Shown here piece after piece: positions 45,083 through 57,224 of a stretch of 64,000 bases of DNA; position 1 is the stretch's first letter, and the number at the start of each line of letters is the position of its first letter. The notes under the pieces were generated by a model, which made no database searches, was not told where the DNA came from, and saw only the letters and a program-made list of their open reading frames with translations. Source of the stretch: Paracentrotus lividus. Its lineage: Eukaryota > Echinodermata > Echinoidea > Camarodonta > Echinidae. The stretch covers positions 47,869,587-47,933,586 of the forward strand of contig CALNVZ010003433.1 in the NCBI GenBank assembly GCA_940671915.1, written 5' to 3'. Both the position numbers and the translations under genes were made by a program.

Positions 45083-45283
45083 AGGGCCTGTCCCACAGGC
45101 GGCGATCGTTGTGGCGACAACCTGATAATTTCATAATTATAAGGAGTTAATATTTAAAAAGGCGATTATAAACCTCCATACGACTCTATCTAAGCTAGGC
45201 TGCAACAACAATTTGCCACCACACTCACAACAGCAAGATCGCCAGTTGTCGCAGCAACGATCGCCTCCAGTGGGACAGCCCCT
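45083..45283. mobile_element. TTA-flanked MITE, copy 2 of 32600-32800
   Basis: Identical ends and TTA flanks (45080-45082, 45284-45286). Confidence 0.82.
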
Positions 45284-46009
45284 TTATACTAAAGTTATTC
45301 TAATAAGATCCTTGAAGGATGGAGTTTGCATGGTGAAAGTTGATAAAGAAATAAGTTTGGCGGGAACACCATGTGTAAGTCCTAAAAGGGACTGTTGTAA
45401 TTCTTTCGTGAGATTTGGTAGAGATTTGGTAGCTCTTAAAAGAAGTTAAAGTCATTCTATTCACCATGCCTTGTGACGAATGATTCCCTTATATTTAATC
45501 CAAAGAAAATAAGAAAAAGAGTATTTACGAACAACAGCTACTTTCCATTGGAAGCCAAAGATTCTTTAATAGGGGTCCTCGATCTAATTTCAGCGAACAA
45601 GCTTACATCACCATGATCGCTTTCCTTCACTCCACAAATCAGATGATAAAGACGATATTGGAGAACAATTCCCATTTATTCCATTTATTTATTTATTTGA
45701 TTTCCAGGCAACAAAAATGAAACAAAACTTTATATAAAGCAATCATGACAACGGATATAAACATTACAACATTACAGAGAATGCACCGACCAATGCCTGT
45801 GTATTCGAGTAGAACTTATTTTGTTTTGCTGGATGCTCTACTTTAGTCGATCCTGATTAGAAATCATGTGCATGCATTTTTGGCACCATTGAGTAGGGTT
45901 TTTTTTTTCTTCTGGGGGCGGGGGAGGGGGGGGGGGTGGCCCCGCCTCTCTACTTTTTGCGTAATAATTCTGTAACGCAAAAACGGCCTTGCCCTGAAGT
46001 GTTGCTATA

Positions 46010-46642
46010 CAGTGCGTCCCAAAAAGAAATCACTTTTGAAATGGCTATCAAATAAAAAATAAATGATTCTTGGGAAAAAGGTTATCATTATGACACAAAA
46101 ATTCTGAAAATAACGCATTCTTCAATGAGCAATGACCACTTTTATGAAGGACACAAAAAATAGCCTGCACAGGAATTCGCTATTCATTTACCATCTGGGT
46201 ATGGAATGCCAAGAAGGATTTCAAAAAATAATGGAATGAATCAGCTAACAGAGTAAAAGATATATCAAAAGTCAGAAATAAACAATTCATATTATGCAAA
46301 CTGTATTTTTTCCCCGTTTTGTTTTCACATCATTGATTTTTGCTCTGACTTCAGTTTATTGTTTTCTTTGTTAGCCGATTTATTCGATTATTACTTGAAT
46401 CCTTCTTGGCATGCCATACCCAGGGGGTAAATGAATAGCGAATTCCTGCGCAGGCTGTTTTTTATGTCCTTCATAAAAGTGGGCATTGCTCATTGAAGAA
46501 TGCGTTATTTTCAGAATTCTTTGTGTCATAATGATAGTTGAGGATTTGAGTTTTATATACGTCTAAACTATTTCCCCAAGAATCATATAATTCTTATTTG
46601 GTAGCCTTGTCAAAAGTGTATAGTTCTTTTTGGGACGCACTG
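46010..46642. mobile_element. TA-flanked fold-back MITE, copy 2 of 33519-34144
   Basis: Ends CAGTGCGTCCCAAAAAG and CTTTTTGGGACGCACTG, TA on both sides. Slightly longer than copy 1 (633 versus 626) through single-base differences. Confidence 0.88.
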
Positions 46643-46758
46643 TATAGACTAGACGCTACGTCGTGATTTTCATCAGACGAACGAGGTACCAGTTACAGTA
46701 ATGATATGAAAATTGTAACAGATTTTGAGGAGATGGAAAAATCTTATTGTATGTCCTT

Positions 46759-49700
46759 GTACACTCACTTAGCACTGGTATTGCAACATAGCTAAATGCG
46801 TGCAATTTTTCATATTTACAAGTCTTTTATATATTGTCCTATTTCATTCATGGCCAGAGATTTTCAGAAAATTTTTATATATTCTGGATGAGGAGACTTG
46901 TCACTTTTCATTCCTGAGATCAGTAAATACTCAGACAGGGGCACCTTTTCAAACAAAGGGGCGACAGATGAACGAAGTCCCCTAAATATGAAACTTTGAG
47001 AGGTGGGGATTATCAGTGAATAAAATTATTAAGGAGGAGTCATATTTCTCCGAAAACTGTTAACATGTTTTCATTACGCTTGTGGCATTTTAAAAATGAC
47101 CAAAGAGGTAGCACAACAATGACAGACAAAAGAGGGAACATCCGGAGAACATAAAATTCTTTCACACCGTTGCTAAGGAGGATGCGTGGCAAAATCAAAC
47201 GTCATGAATATCCAGCAAAATATAATAAAAGTGTGAAAATTTTTATTTCTATTGTAAACGACATTATATTTACTACAAGAATTCAACAGTAATTTGGGAA
47301 TTCGGAGGAATAAACTTGCATTAAATCGTTTCTGTAATAAGGGACTAAAATTTTCCTTGGCAACGATAGACATAATTTTATATTCTGCGGGTGTTCCCTC
47401 TTTTGTCTTTCATTGTAGTGCTACCTCTTTGGTCATTTTTAATTTGCCACAAGCATAATGAAAACATGTTAACAGTTTTCGGAGAAATATGATGACTCCT
47501 TAATAATTTTATTCACTTATAATCTCCACCTTTTAAAATTTTATTTCTAGGGGTCTTTGTTCATTTGTCCCCCCTTCGTTTAAAAAAGTGCCCCTGTCTG
47601 AGTATTTACTAATACTAATCTCGGGAATGAAAAGAGACAAGTCTCCTCTTTCAGAATATACACAAATTTTCGGAAAATCTTTGGCCATGAATGAAATATG
47701 ACAATATATAACAGACTTGAAAATATGAAGGAAAAAAATGCACGCATTTAACTATTGCGGCGGTCACAACTCGCCGTACCTTCGACGTGCAACTCCCTAC
47801 GATGGATTTCGTAGAAAAATCGTGCAGCGCAGGTACCTCGCAGGCACGCTGCATGTACGACGTGCAGGAAGTTTTTCCAATTAGTGTGGGCTCCTATGTG
47901 GTTTCGTTTGCAAGTCATGTTATGGTTTGAACCGTCTTATTATATTTCTACTTGATCACACGAATCAGAAAATATATGTCGCCAATTTTTTAATTGACCT
48001 TTTGTGACCCAAACTGAAGGTCAAAGGTCAGGCTTCATTAACATAAACATATTTTTGTTCAAATGTTGTCAAATTGGTATCAAATTGTAGTAATGTTATA
48101 ACTAGCAATTAAGTCAATTATCATTTTTTCACCCGACCAATCAGTTTTGAGCAATATGCAAATTAGTTCATTTATGCATAAGTGAATGCATAACGGATCA
48201 AGTTGAACGGCGATCAGACAAAACATATCCATAAACAATATTAATAAAAACTAATCAAGATTAAAACGTGAATCATACTAGCCTAATATTGTTGCGCGAC
48301 ATTCTGGTGACCCTTATGATCTTGAAAATAGGTCACATGTCAATTATATGATGATTAACAACCAGGAAATGGCATATTGGCAAAAAATGAATTTTTTATG
48401 AACTTTGACCTTATTCTAGGTCAAATGTGTCAACAAAATATGTCGAACTCTATTTTTTGGTTGATTGCGATCAGGGAAAACATATGCAAGTTAGTTGCAA
48501 CAAAATTATAAGCTATACGACCAACAGGTCAAAGGTCAAAGTTCAAGAAAGATGTTTTGGCCAAAGTTTTTTGTCTTGACCTTAGTCTTATTGGGCTGCG
48601 TTACTTGAAATATTTCATAAAACACTGTAAATGTGTTCTACATGTTCCCATGAACAGGAAATGTTCGTGTTTCATTGACCTATGACCTTTAAATGAGTGA
48701 AAACTCACTATAGTTTTTTTTCCAGGTTTTTTAGCGTCATGTTTTTTGACTTAACTGACTTAACTTGAGGTCATTAGTATCAATGAAAAGAATAGCAACG
48801 TTGATATTCTGTGTTCATGTATCAAGGAATCATGTAGGGTCTGTTTTTACGAAATTATTAATGTATATAAAGCACAACAGGACTATATGAAGACAGAAAA
48901 CTTTGGCCCTTACATATTCCTTATTTCTCTGTGTGTCTTGACATTTGTTTTATTGGCCATATTAGAGCTTAATAATTTTGATAATCATAGTTATTCTGTT
49001 CTAGCTACTCGTTCCTAAATCAGAATAATCAACGTGCTATTTCTTTCATTAACATATTATGACCTCAAGTTAAGTCAAAGTTCAAATACGTGAAGCTTAA
49101 AATCTGGAAACAGTAAAACTATGTATTTTTTGCACTTTTACTTTATTTAAAGGTCATAGGTCAATGAGAACGAACATTTCCTGGTTCATGGAATCAAGTA
49201 GAACACATTAACGTGTTCAATAACATATTTTCTAATACGGCCCAATAAGACTAAGGTCAAGACAAAAAGCTTGGCAAACGTCTCTTCTTGAACTTTGACC
49301 TTTGACCTGTTGGTCGTATAAGCTTAACTTTGTTGGCAACTAACATGAATTATGATCCTTGGATGCCATCAACCAAAATAGAGGTTGTTCATTTTCTTAC
49401 TTGGACACATTTGACTAGAAATAAGTCAAAGTTCATAGAAAATTGTTTTTTTGCCAAATTAATGCAATTTCAAGGCTGTTAATCATCATATAAATTGACA
49501 TGTGACCTATTTTCAAGGTCATAAGGGTCACCAAAATGTGGCAATAATATAAGGCTAGTATGAGTCACGTTTTAATCTTAATTAACTTTTATTAATATTG
49601 TCTATTGATATGTTGTGGCTGATCGCGGTTCAACTTGACTCCATTATGCATTCAATTATGCATAAATAAACTAATTTGCATATTGCTCAAAACTGACTGG

Positions 49701-50129
49701 TCGGGTGAAAAAATGATAATTGACTTAATTGCTAGTTGTAACGTTACCTACAATGTGATACCAAATTTGACACAATTTGAACAAAATTATGTTTATGTTA
49801 ATGAAGCATGACCTTTGACCTTCATTTTGGGTCACAAAAGGTCAATTAAAAAATTGGCGACATATATTTTCTGATTCGTGTGATCAAGTAGAACATATAT
49901 ATAGAGGTTGCCAAACATTAACATGACTTGCAAACGAAACCTATATTTTCCCCAGTGGATGCCACACTAAATACCCTTTCTACAGAAACGCAGGAATCGC
50001 AGAAATTGACCAACGACCTGTGCATCCATTGTGCATGCAACGCAGGCTACGTTGATGGCACGTGCCCCGTAGCCTACGACGAGTTGTGACCGCCGCATAT
50101 GTTGCAATACCAGTGCTAAGTGAGTGTAC
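46759..50129. mobile_element. Large fold-back element (~3.4 kb) with a nested MITE
   Basis: GTACACTCACTTAGCACTGG at 46759 faces CCAGTGCTAAGTGAGTGTAC ending 50129. After the nested MITE (46791-47752) the left arm continues at about 47757 (GCGGCGGTCACAACTCG) and pairs with sequence ending at 50096 (CGAGTTGTGACCGCCGC). The arms, about 47757-48812 and 49020-50096, are imperfect complements over roughly 1 kb, with a spacer of about 200 bases. No transposase frame. Arms contain AGGTCAAAGGTCA repeats. Size and structure fit a Foldback-type element. Confidence 0.85.
46791..47752. mobile_element. Nested TA-flanked fold-back MITE (962 bp)
   Basis: Inverted GCTAAATGCGTGCA and TGCACGCATTTAAC ends, TA at 46789-46790 and 47753-47754. 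Removing it restores GCAACATA-TTGCGGCGG, close to the reverse complement of the opposite arm's CCGCCGCATATGTTGC, showing where it inserted. Confidence 0.85.
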
Positions 50130-50709
50130 TGTAGGTAATTTTATTGGCTACTTCGTGATCGATTTTTAGGAAGAATCATCATGTCATGCTTCAGTGAGCA
50201 ATGGTTGAATGCAAAAAAAAATGTCATTTTTAAGTTCACAAGCCGATTATCACAAATTTGAATAAATAATTTCAGAGCAATATTCAAATTTTCAACATCA
50301 CACTTGTCAAAAAGAATGCCACATATTATAACATACAAAATGAGTTCAAGGTCAAATTTCACGGTTGAGTGAGCATTGTGTTAAAATTTTAAAAACTTTC
50401 GTGCTTTTTGTATTTTAGGTGGTATATTCTATCAAACATAATGTAATTACTGTTTTGGAAGAGAATTTTCGACTTTTCCAAACAATACATTTTCATTCAC
50501 GGTTGAATGAACACTTGAAACAACTAAAAATAGCCCAGTTTTTTAATCAGTTATTGTGGCAAATTTAAAAAAAAGTTATTAATATTTTAGTAGTTTTATA
50601 CACTAAAAATGATCTTAACCACAATTTGTTGTTATTTATATGAATTCATTTCAAATCTCTTTTGTTCATGGTTTTCCCCTTTTAATTCCCTTCTCTCTCT
50701 CCCCCCCCC

Positions 50710-50788
<79 letters not shown>

Positions 50789-51877
50789 TCTCTCTCTCTC
50801 TCTCTTTCTCTCTTTCTCTCTCTCTATCTCTATCTATCTCTGGGCAAGTCAACGCTATTTGTTCCCGAGATGGTGATTTTTCGACTTTTTGACCATTTTA
50901 GTGTCAAGTGTGTCAGTGGGTTTTTAAAGGTATACATAATGTGTCATATATCACCATAAAGGGTATAAAATGAAATTAATGCAAATGAGGTCAAAAGTCA
51001 TTTCAAGGTCATATGACGTCACAAGGCTCATTAATATTCATGAAAAAAATAAATAAAATGCATTTAAAATGCTATTTTCAACCATTTAAAAAGAGGTTTG
51101 TCATAGAAGTACAACCAAAAAGTATGTATTTTCTGTTTTTATATTTTCTTGGATAACTCTGGTGAAAATATCACGAACCTAGCACATAGCTTTCCATATT
51201 TTTAGACTTAAAATATTCAGGTCTCAGAAATAGTCTCACAAAAGTTACTGAGCTGATGTAAAATCATACATTTTTATTACCCACCCTCCCACCTTTAGAG
51301 ATGAAACAAAATAAGTTTTTCTTACATTTGTGTTTTGTATTATGTTTCTTTTGTTTTATCAGAGAGATTTTTTAACAAAAGATGTTGCTACGCCTTGGCT
51401 ACACCAATTGTTTAATAAAAAATATTACAGGGAATAATTGTCCTGTGTGTTACTGTCCCGTTCGTTACCTGACATAGTTTTTAAAACTAGAACTTGGCCA
51501 GAAATCTCGAAGTTGTATTAACGTTAAAATACGTCCTTACAATGTTTATTACATGTTTAAGAGGATATGACTCTGAAAATTTAGATCTACCTTTTAAATT
51601 CAGAGTTATATGTGAACAAAGTCAAAATTTAAAAACACCATTTTTTTTTGCGGTCCCGTTTGTTACCAACGAATATATGATCATAAATTAATTATGAATT
51701 GAGTTATTACAATTATTTTTTATGTTTCTGTTGAACATTCTTAGTACCTTCAGGAGTATACCAAAGGATTGAGATTTCATTTAAGATTTGTCAAACAAGC
51801 CCTATTTTTGGCTCTGAATGTCCCGTTTGTTACCGCGCAAAATAGCTTGGACTTGCCCCTCTATTTATCTCTCTACA
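50130..51877. other. Intergenic with (CT)n tract, no gene recognised
   Basis: A long CT-rich microsatellite occupies about 50691-50840; the L/S open frames over it are artefacts. GTCCCGTTTGTTAC-type phrases recur near 51453, 51653 and 51820 (a weak dispersed repeat). No conserved exon. Confidence 0.5.
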
Positions 51878-52918
51878 TAAACCCCTCACAAAAAGTTTCG
51901 CAAGTCGACTTTGGGTCATGATAACTTTTCAGGTACGCTTTAGTTATTCCTGATATTCATACCATTGGAAAGATAATTTATTCCCCTTTCGATTGATATC
52001 CTACTTGTAATGATTGTATCATGCTTCAATGCACAGAATATCAGAATATGGAGAAAAGTAAAAGGTCAAATGTTGTAAAATGCATTTTTATTGATCACAT
52101 TGAAGTTCCGCTATACTTCACTTTAGGTCCTGATAACTTTGGGGATATTTTCTAATTTTTATTGAATTTTATACAATTGTCAAGTTAATTTATTCCTCTC
52201 TTGATTGATACCTTATTTGTCAGGGTGATGTCATGCCTGTGTCCACAGAACCCCTCAAGACCACTTGAATACATGACAAAGCGAAAGATAATTTTCAGTT
52301 TAAATTTCTGTAACACAACACTGAACCTTGATACATTTTAATGTGGGGATTTAATCATTGTCAATTTTTATAGCATTAAAAAGTTCATTTATTCTTCTTT
52401 TTATTGATACCCTATTTGCAATAGTAACATCATATTTGAATGCACATAACTCACGAATATAATGCAAAGTAAAAAGTGAAAAGTTGCGAAATGCATTGTT
52501 ATTGCTCGCACAGACAATAATACTCGCAATAGGCATCCTAACATTCAGGTGTTCTGTCCATGCAGGAACAACACTATCGTTACAATTACGGTGTCATTGA
52601 AAAGAGGAATAAATTATCTTGACAATGGTCTAAAATTCAATAAAAATTAGAAAATTCCTCGAAAGTTATCAGATCCTAAAGTCGAGTTGCGAAACTTCGC
52701 TTTGATAAAAGCATTTTGCAACATTTGACTTTTTACTTTTCTCCATATTCTGATATTCTGTGCATTGAAGCATGACATAATCATTACAAGTAGGATATTA
52801 ATAAAAAGGGGAATAAATTATCTTTCCAATGGTATGAATATCAGGAATAACTAAAGCGTACCTGAAAAGTTATCATGGCCCAAAGTCTATTTGCGAAACT
52901 CTTTGTGAGGGGGTTTAT
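51878..52918. mobile_element. Fold-back element (~1.04 kb), AAACCCCTCACAAAAAGTTTCGC ends
   Basis: TAAACCCCTCACAAAAAGTT faces GCGAAACTCTTTGTGAGGGG. The arms continue inward (TGATAACTTTTCAGGTACGC against GCGTACCTGAAAAGTTATCA), and sub-units of about 150 bases (GATAATTTATTCCCCTTT...GATTGATA) recur within. Non-coding. Confidence 0.85.
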
Positions 52919-53831
52919 ATAAATAGCTTATCAATGAATTTGTATGCAGTGTAAATAAGACCAAATAATACGACATTCACACAGGTCAGGTATCTTCCAC
53001 CTGTTATTTTATTACAATATAATATACATAATATATATCATATATTATAATCATCATACCCCATCATAAAAATATCCACGTTTCATTGATATCACCATTG
53101 TATTCACCAATGATATCACCATAATCAAGATAAGTCTTATATCTATAAAAGTAACATTAAATTGATGGGACATTTAAAAATGACAGGTTAATAGGTATAT
53201 TCCCACTCAAACATTAACAATATACTACGACTCTCCCTCCCCCCCCCCCTCCTCAAAGAAAAAACAAACAAACATGTTTAATACCACTAGATATATTATA
53301 TTGCGCTTTATATATGAAATAAAACACATCTGCATAAAATTTAAAAAGTTACTCATATTACACATATTTTTAAAACAACATACAATCACTAATTCATAAT
53401 CTATTTTTTTCTCTTTTTATCCTTGGATTTCCTCGAAAGAAAATGCTTTTTAAGGATTTGATTATTACTATTTTTTTTAATTATTTTTATTTATTTTATT
53501 TATTCATTTTTATTAATTTATTTATTTAAGTTATTTATTATTTTTTATTTTTTTATTTTATTTTATTTTATTTTATTTTATTTATTTTATTTTTTTTTAT
53601 ATATTTATTATTATTATTTTTTTATTTTATTTTGTTGGGGGGGGGGGGGCTATTTTCCAGCATATGAGTTCTTTATCTAGAAGAAGTTGTTTTAATGCAC
53701 AATCTAAACTCTGAATACACTCACAATATCCAACAAAATCTTGCAAAATGATAACCTTATTTACATGTATTGCATCAAAACGAATTCAAAACTTTTTTCA
53801 GGTATGATACTTTATTTTCAATGGTTTTTAA
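52919..53831. other. Intergenic, A/T-rich with low-complexity TTTA tract
   Basis: TTTATTTTATT-type low complexity at about 53460-53630 followed by a run of G (53636-53649), and a C-run near 53241. No gene seen. Confidence 0.5.
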
Positions 53832-54119
53832 CCCTTTAGCACCTAGAGACTGCGTGAAAAGTGTCAGTTTACTAACTAGCGGAAAGGGTTATGCTTTGTT
53901 TCAATCAGGTTTTTTTCAATAAGAATTGCTCATAAAACATACTTTTTCGTGCAGAATCGGACAGCACACATCCAATGGGTAATCCACAACAAGTATGGGC
54001 ATGTTTCATCAAAAAATTTTGATACTATCTCGACTATAGCGTGCTTATGACAGGGGCTGTTTGGGGCAGTTTAGTGAGTAAGCTGAGGGGCGGTCTTGGG
54101 CGGTTTAGGTGCTAAAGGG
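53832..54119 (+). mobile_element. piggyBac-like MITE (TTAA duplication), 288 bp
   Basis: CCCTTTAGCACCTAGAGACT at the left, GGTGCTAAAGGG at the right, with TTAA directly on both sides (53828-53831, 54120-54123). The CCC tip plus TTAA target is the signature of piggyBac-type elements. An inverted second copy lies at 58568-58843. Confidence 0.87.
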
Positions 54120-54123
54120 TTAA

Positions 54124-55057
54124 GAGGGGGATTACACCCTCCCCCACCTCCCGAAGTATATTACTATAATTAGTGCCCCATGAATGTTTAGATTTGCATA
54201 AAATATTTAAAACCAGTGCCTCACTAATAACACATCAATTACATAAAAAAGCCTTAAATATCATACATGAATATACAACTTTGGCCATCGACTCTAACAT
54301 GTCGACTATCTGCAATATACAAATTACAACCTATATAGCAAACTGCTTTGAGTCAACATCCTAATTGGGCAATTCCATGCTGTGTTGTAGAGTACATTTT
54401 GATAACATTTCACCTCTTTTCGACATGGAAAAAAAAAATATATGTGTGTGATTGATGGTGATCCTCAAGTAGTAACAGAAGAGGTACAAAAAACAGGACT
54501 TACCTTGACTGGATTACACCTCCTGTACAATAGAAATGAAAAATAGTACTGTGTCGTATAGGACACAGAAATAACAGAAAAAACAAAGAATCAAAACCAA
54601 CAAAAGCATAGAATCGCCCAATTGCATATTACCAGATAAAAAGAACGTATAGTACCAGAAGGTCATTAATTTTCTCCTTCCTTTCACACAGAAAAATTGC
54701 ACATTAGTATTTTTTTCATAAAAGCTCTTTGGAATAAATATTACCCAGCAGACATTTTAGAAAAAAAAGACGTAAGCAGCTTTTCAGCACAAAGATATAA
54801 CGATTGAATCATGCATATAATAAAATATATTTGTTATCAAAGATAAATATAACCTGTTATCCGATACTTTGCAGCCTATGTTTACCACAACAACACAAAA
54901 TGGCACAAATAAATTTGCTGATGATAGAAACATAAATATCACCCTGTAAACAAGAACACTATAAAAGAAGAAAACAGACATTTCATCAACCTTGAAATAA
55001 ATCATCACATTTATAAAGACAAGATAAGATATAAGAATACAACAAAGATATTACATA
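54124..55057. other. Intergenic, nothing recognised
   Basis: A/T-rich; several 60-75 codon open frames without family resemblance. Confidence 0.4.
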
Positions 55058-55451
55058 CAGTCTGTGTAAAAAAAAATGGTACAGTCAGGAAATAATGATG
55101 TAGGTATGAAATCTTCTCAAATGATGTGTGAATGTGGTACCAACATAAAGCCAAAAGATTCTTCTCGCTGATGCACTTTGTTTTGTATAATTTACTTTTG
55201 TACAACAAAAGTTATGCTAAATTTTGTGCTTCGATGAGCTAATCGAAATTACACACTTCTATTGTCTCGGTGCACTAAATTCATGGCTATATTGTGCGAA
55301 ACCCATAGAGAAGCATGCGCAAAGTATATTTTTCTAGATTATAGAAAACTGATCATATCTCATGGAAATATCAAACACTTTTAGAATGTGATTAATTTTC
55401 ATACTTTAAAAAAATGTTTTCCAACTGTACCATTTTATTTGACACAGACTG
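55058..55451. mobile_element. TA-flanked MITE (394 bp), CAGTCTGTGT ends
   Basis: CAGTCTGTGTAAAAAAAAAT...GGTACAG faces CTGTACCATTTTATTTGACA...CAGACTG, TA at 55056-55057 and 55452-55453. Mariner-like tips, no transposase. Confidence 0.83.
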
Positions 55452-55663
55452 TATATGTCTGCATATGATGTCAATAATCCAGTCCTCTTGGGACTAAGCC
55501 TTGTTACGAAATCTTGTTATGTTGCCATATAGGCACTTAGACACAAATGCGCATGCTAGAAATTGTTGCGCAAAGAACTACCCCGTAACAATTTTTTTAA
55601 ATTTGTGCTTATTGACTGGACTGTATTAACAATGTACATGTATCTGGTATATTGCTACCAGAA

Positions 55664-56375
55664 TATGACATATCGTCGGTGGGGTGATAAAACCTTGCAT
55701 CTCAAATTTTGGTGAAAACTATTCTTATGTAATCATCTCCAGATAATTAGTCAAGTGATATCCTGTCCAAATCTCAGCTCTCTTATCCTTAAAGGGATTT
55801 AGTAATTTTCAAAAACAAGAGCAATTAGATCAAGATTAATAAAATTATATTGTTCCAACAGTAAAAACAAACTACTGAACGTTTCAGATCAAATGGAAGT
55901 CATTTACTACCTTAAAACAGTGTAACAAACAATTGCAAGCATACAGCCGAACACCAGTACCCTCTGCTGCCAGCTCACTAGGCCGCTAGGGACGGGGGCT
56001 ATACAACAGGAAATGGGTGTATGTTATACCATGTGGAAAAAGCACATGGTTTTATAAACCGGTGTTGGTTTATAAAATTTGAGTATGAAATCATTGATAT
56101 CTCGAAGGTAAAGCAAGCAATTAGCTTGCAATTTTGAAGAGATACCGGACTGACCTAATTGTTTATAATTATGTTGGCAAAGTACGCTAAATCAAATAAA
56201 ATGTGATTTGAATATCCTTTAATGTTACTGCATCCCTTTGAAATAAAGCCCCCACAGTGTATCAAAGGAAAGGTGATTCTATAGGGTATAGTGTATTGAC
56301 CACCATGATTTTACACTCTTACATGTGACATTTTTGAGATAGAAGGTTTTATCACCCCAACGACGATATGTCATA
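55664..56375. mobile_element. TIR element (~712 bp) with 33-bp termini
   Basis: TATGACATATCGTCGGTGGG and onward GTGATAAAACCTT at the left is matched by AAGGTTTTATCACCCCAACG...ATATGTCATA at the right with a single mismatch. Interior A/T-rich and non-coding. A (TAA)n run starts immediately after the right end. Confidence 0.85.
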
Positions 56376-56594
56376 ATAATAATAATAATAATGATGATAA
56401 TAATAGATAAGATTTATATGGCACTTAAAACAACATTCACCTTATGTGATTTTCAGTGATTATTTTTAACTAATGATTAACATAACAATTAACTGCCTCT
56501 ACCAAAACAATCTTTGTAATTGTCTGAATATCATTTAATTAAAATAACATGCTCATATAACTATCCCACATCTAAAAGTTTTACAGTATAATAA

Positions 56595-56960
56595 TATCTC
56601 CTCAATGTACAGATTACTCAGTGAATACAACTTAGAGGTAAGTATATGGTCTTGAAAACAGTCCCAAACAAATAATGCTGATTACCAATTGTTACACAAC
56701 GGCGCTGCACTCATATCAAAACAAATACAGTTTTTAGTTAATTTTAACTCTTTATTTTACAGGGCACAGATATATATTTCCTCAATGTATAGATTACTCA
56801 GTGAATACAACTTAGAGGCAAGTACATGGTCTTGAAAACAGTCTCAAACAATTAATGCTGATAACCAACTGTTACACAACGGCGCTGCACTCATATAAAA
56901 ACAAATACAGTTTTCAATTAAGTTTGACTCTCTATTTTACAGGGCACAGATATATATTAA
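56595..56960. repeat. Two-unit tandem duplication, ~178 bp period
   Basis: CTCAATGTACAGATTACTCA at about 56602 and CTCAATGTATAGATTACTCA at about 56780; both units run through ACAACGGCGCTGCACTCATA to TATTTTACAGGGCACAGATA. About 95% alike by eye. Confidence 0.88.
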
Positions 56961-57190
56961 AAAAAAAAAAAGGAATGAGATTATTAAATATATATTCAGC
57001 AAAGGTATCGCACACAGCCTCATGTCAAAGTTCAGCCTTGAAAGTATGAGACACAGTCTGCTGTCATACTTCATTACATGGAATGCAATTATTCAAGCTC
57101 TTAAAAAGTGATTGGCCTATTTAAATGATTAACTTCTTAAAAAATCATACAGGAATAATTATAACTGAATTGAACTGAACTGAAATTGGT

Positions 57191-57196
57191 TTTATT
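57191..57196 (-). promoter_or_regulatory. Candidate polyadenylation signal of the ABCG gene
   Basis: AATAAA on the minus strand immediately beyond the far end of the minisatellite. It is the first AATAAA I noticed after the ABCG stop codon, 743 bases away. If used, the whole minisatellite would be 3' UTR. Confidence 0.4.
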
Positions 57197-57224
57197 ACCA
57201 CAGTATAATGATCCCCATATTATG

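Larger units (their letters stand above)
39388..47823. repeat. Copy 2 of the 8.4-kb direct duplication
   Basis: Base-for-base relative of 26884-35320 (offset 12510 at the start, 12503 at the end, so only a few net bases differ). Its left edge is the N gap; its right edge runs on without break into the fold-back element, so copy 2 is the one in natural context on that side. It contains the same MITEs, hairpins, GGCGCC array and telomere-like element. No host gene recognised. Confidence 0.85.
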
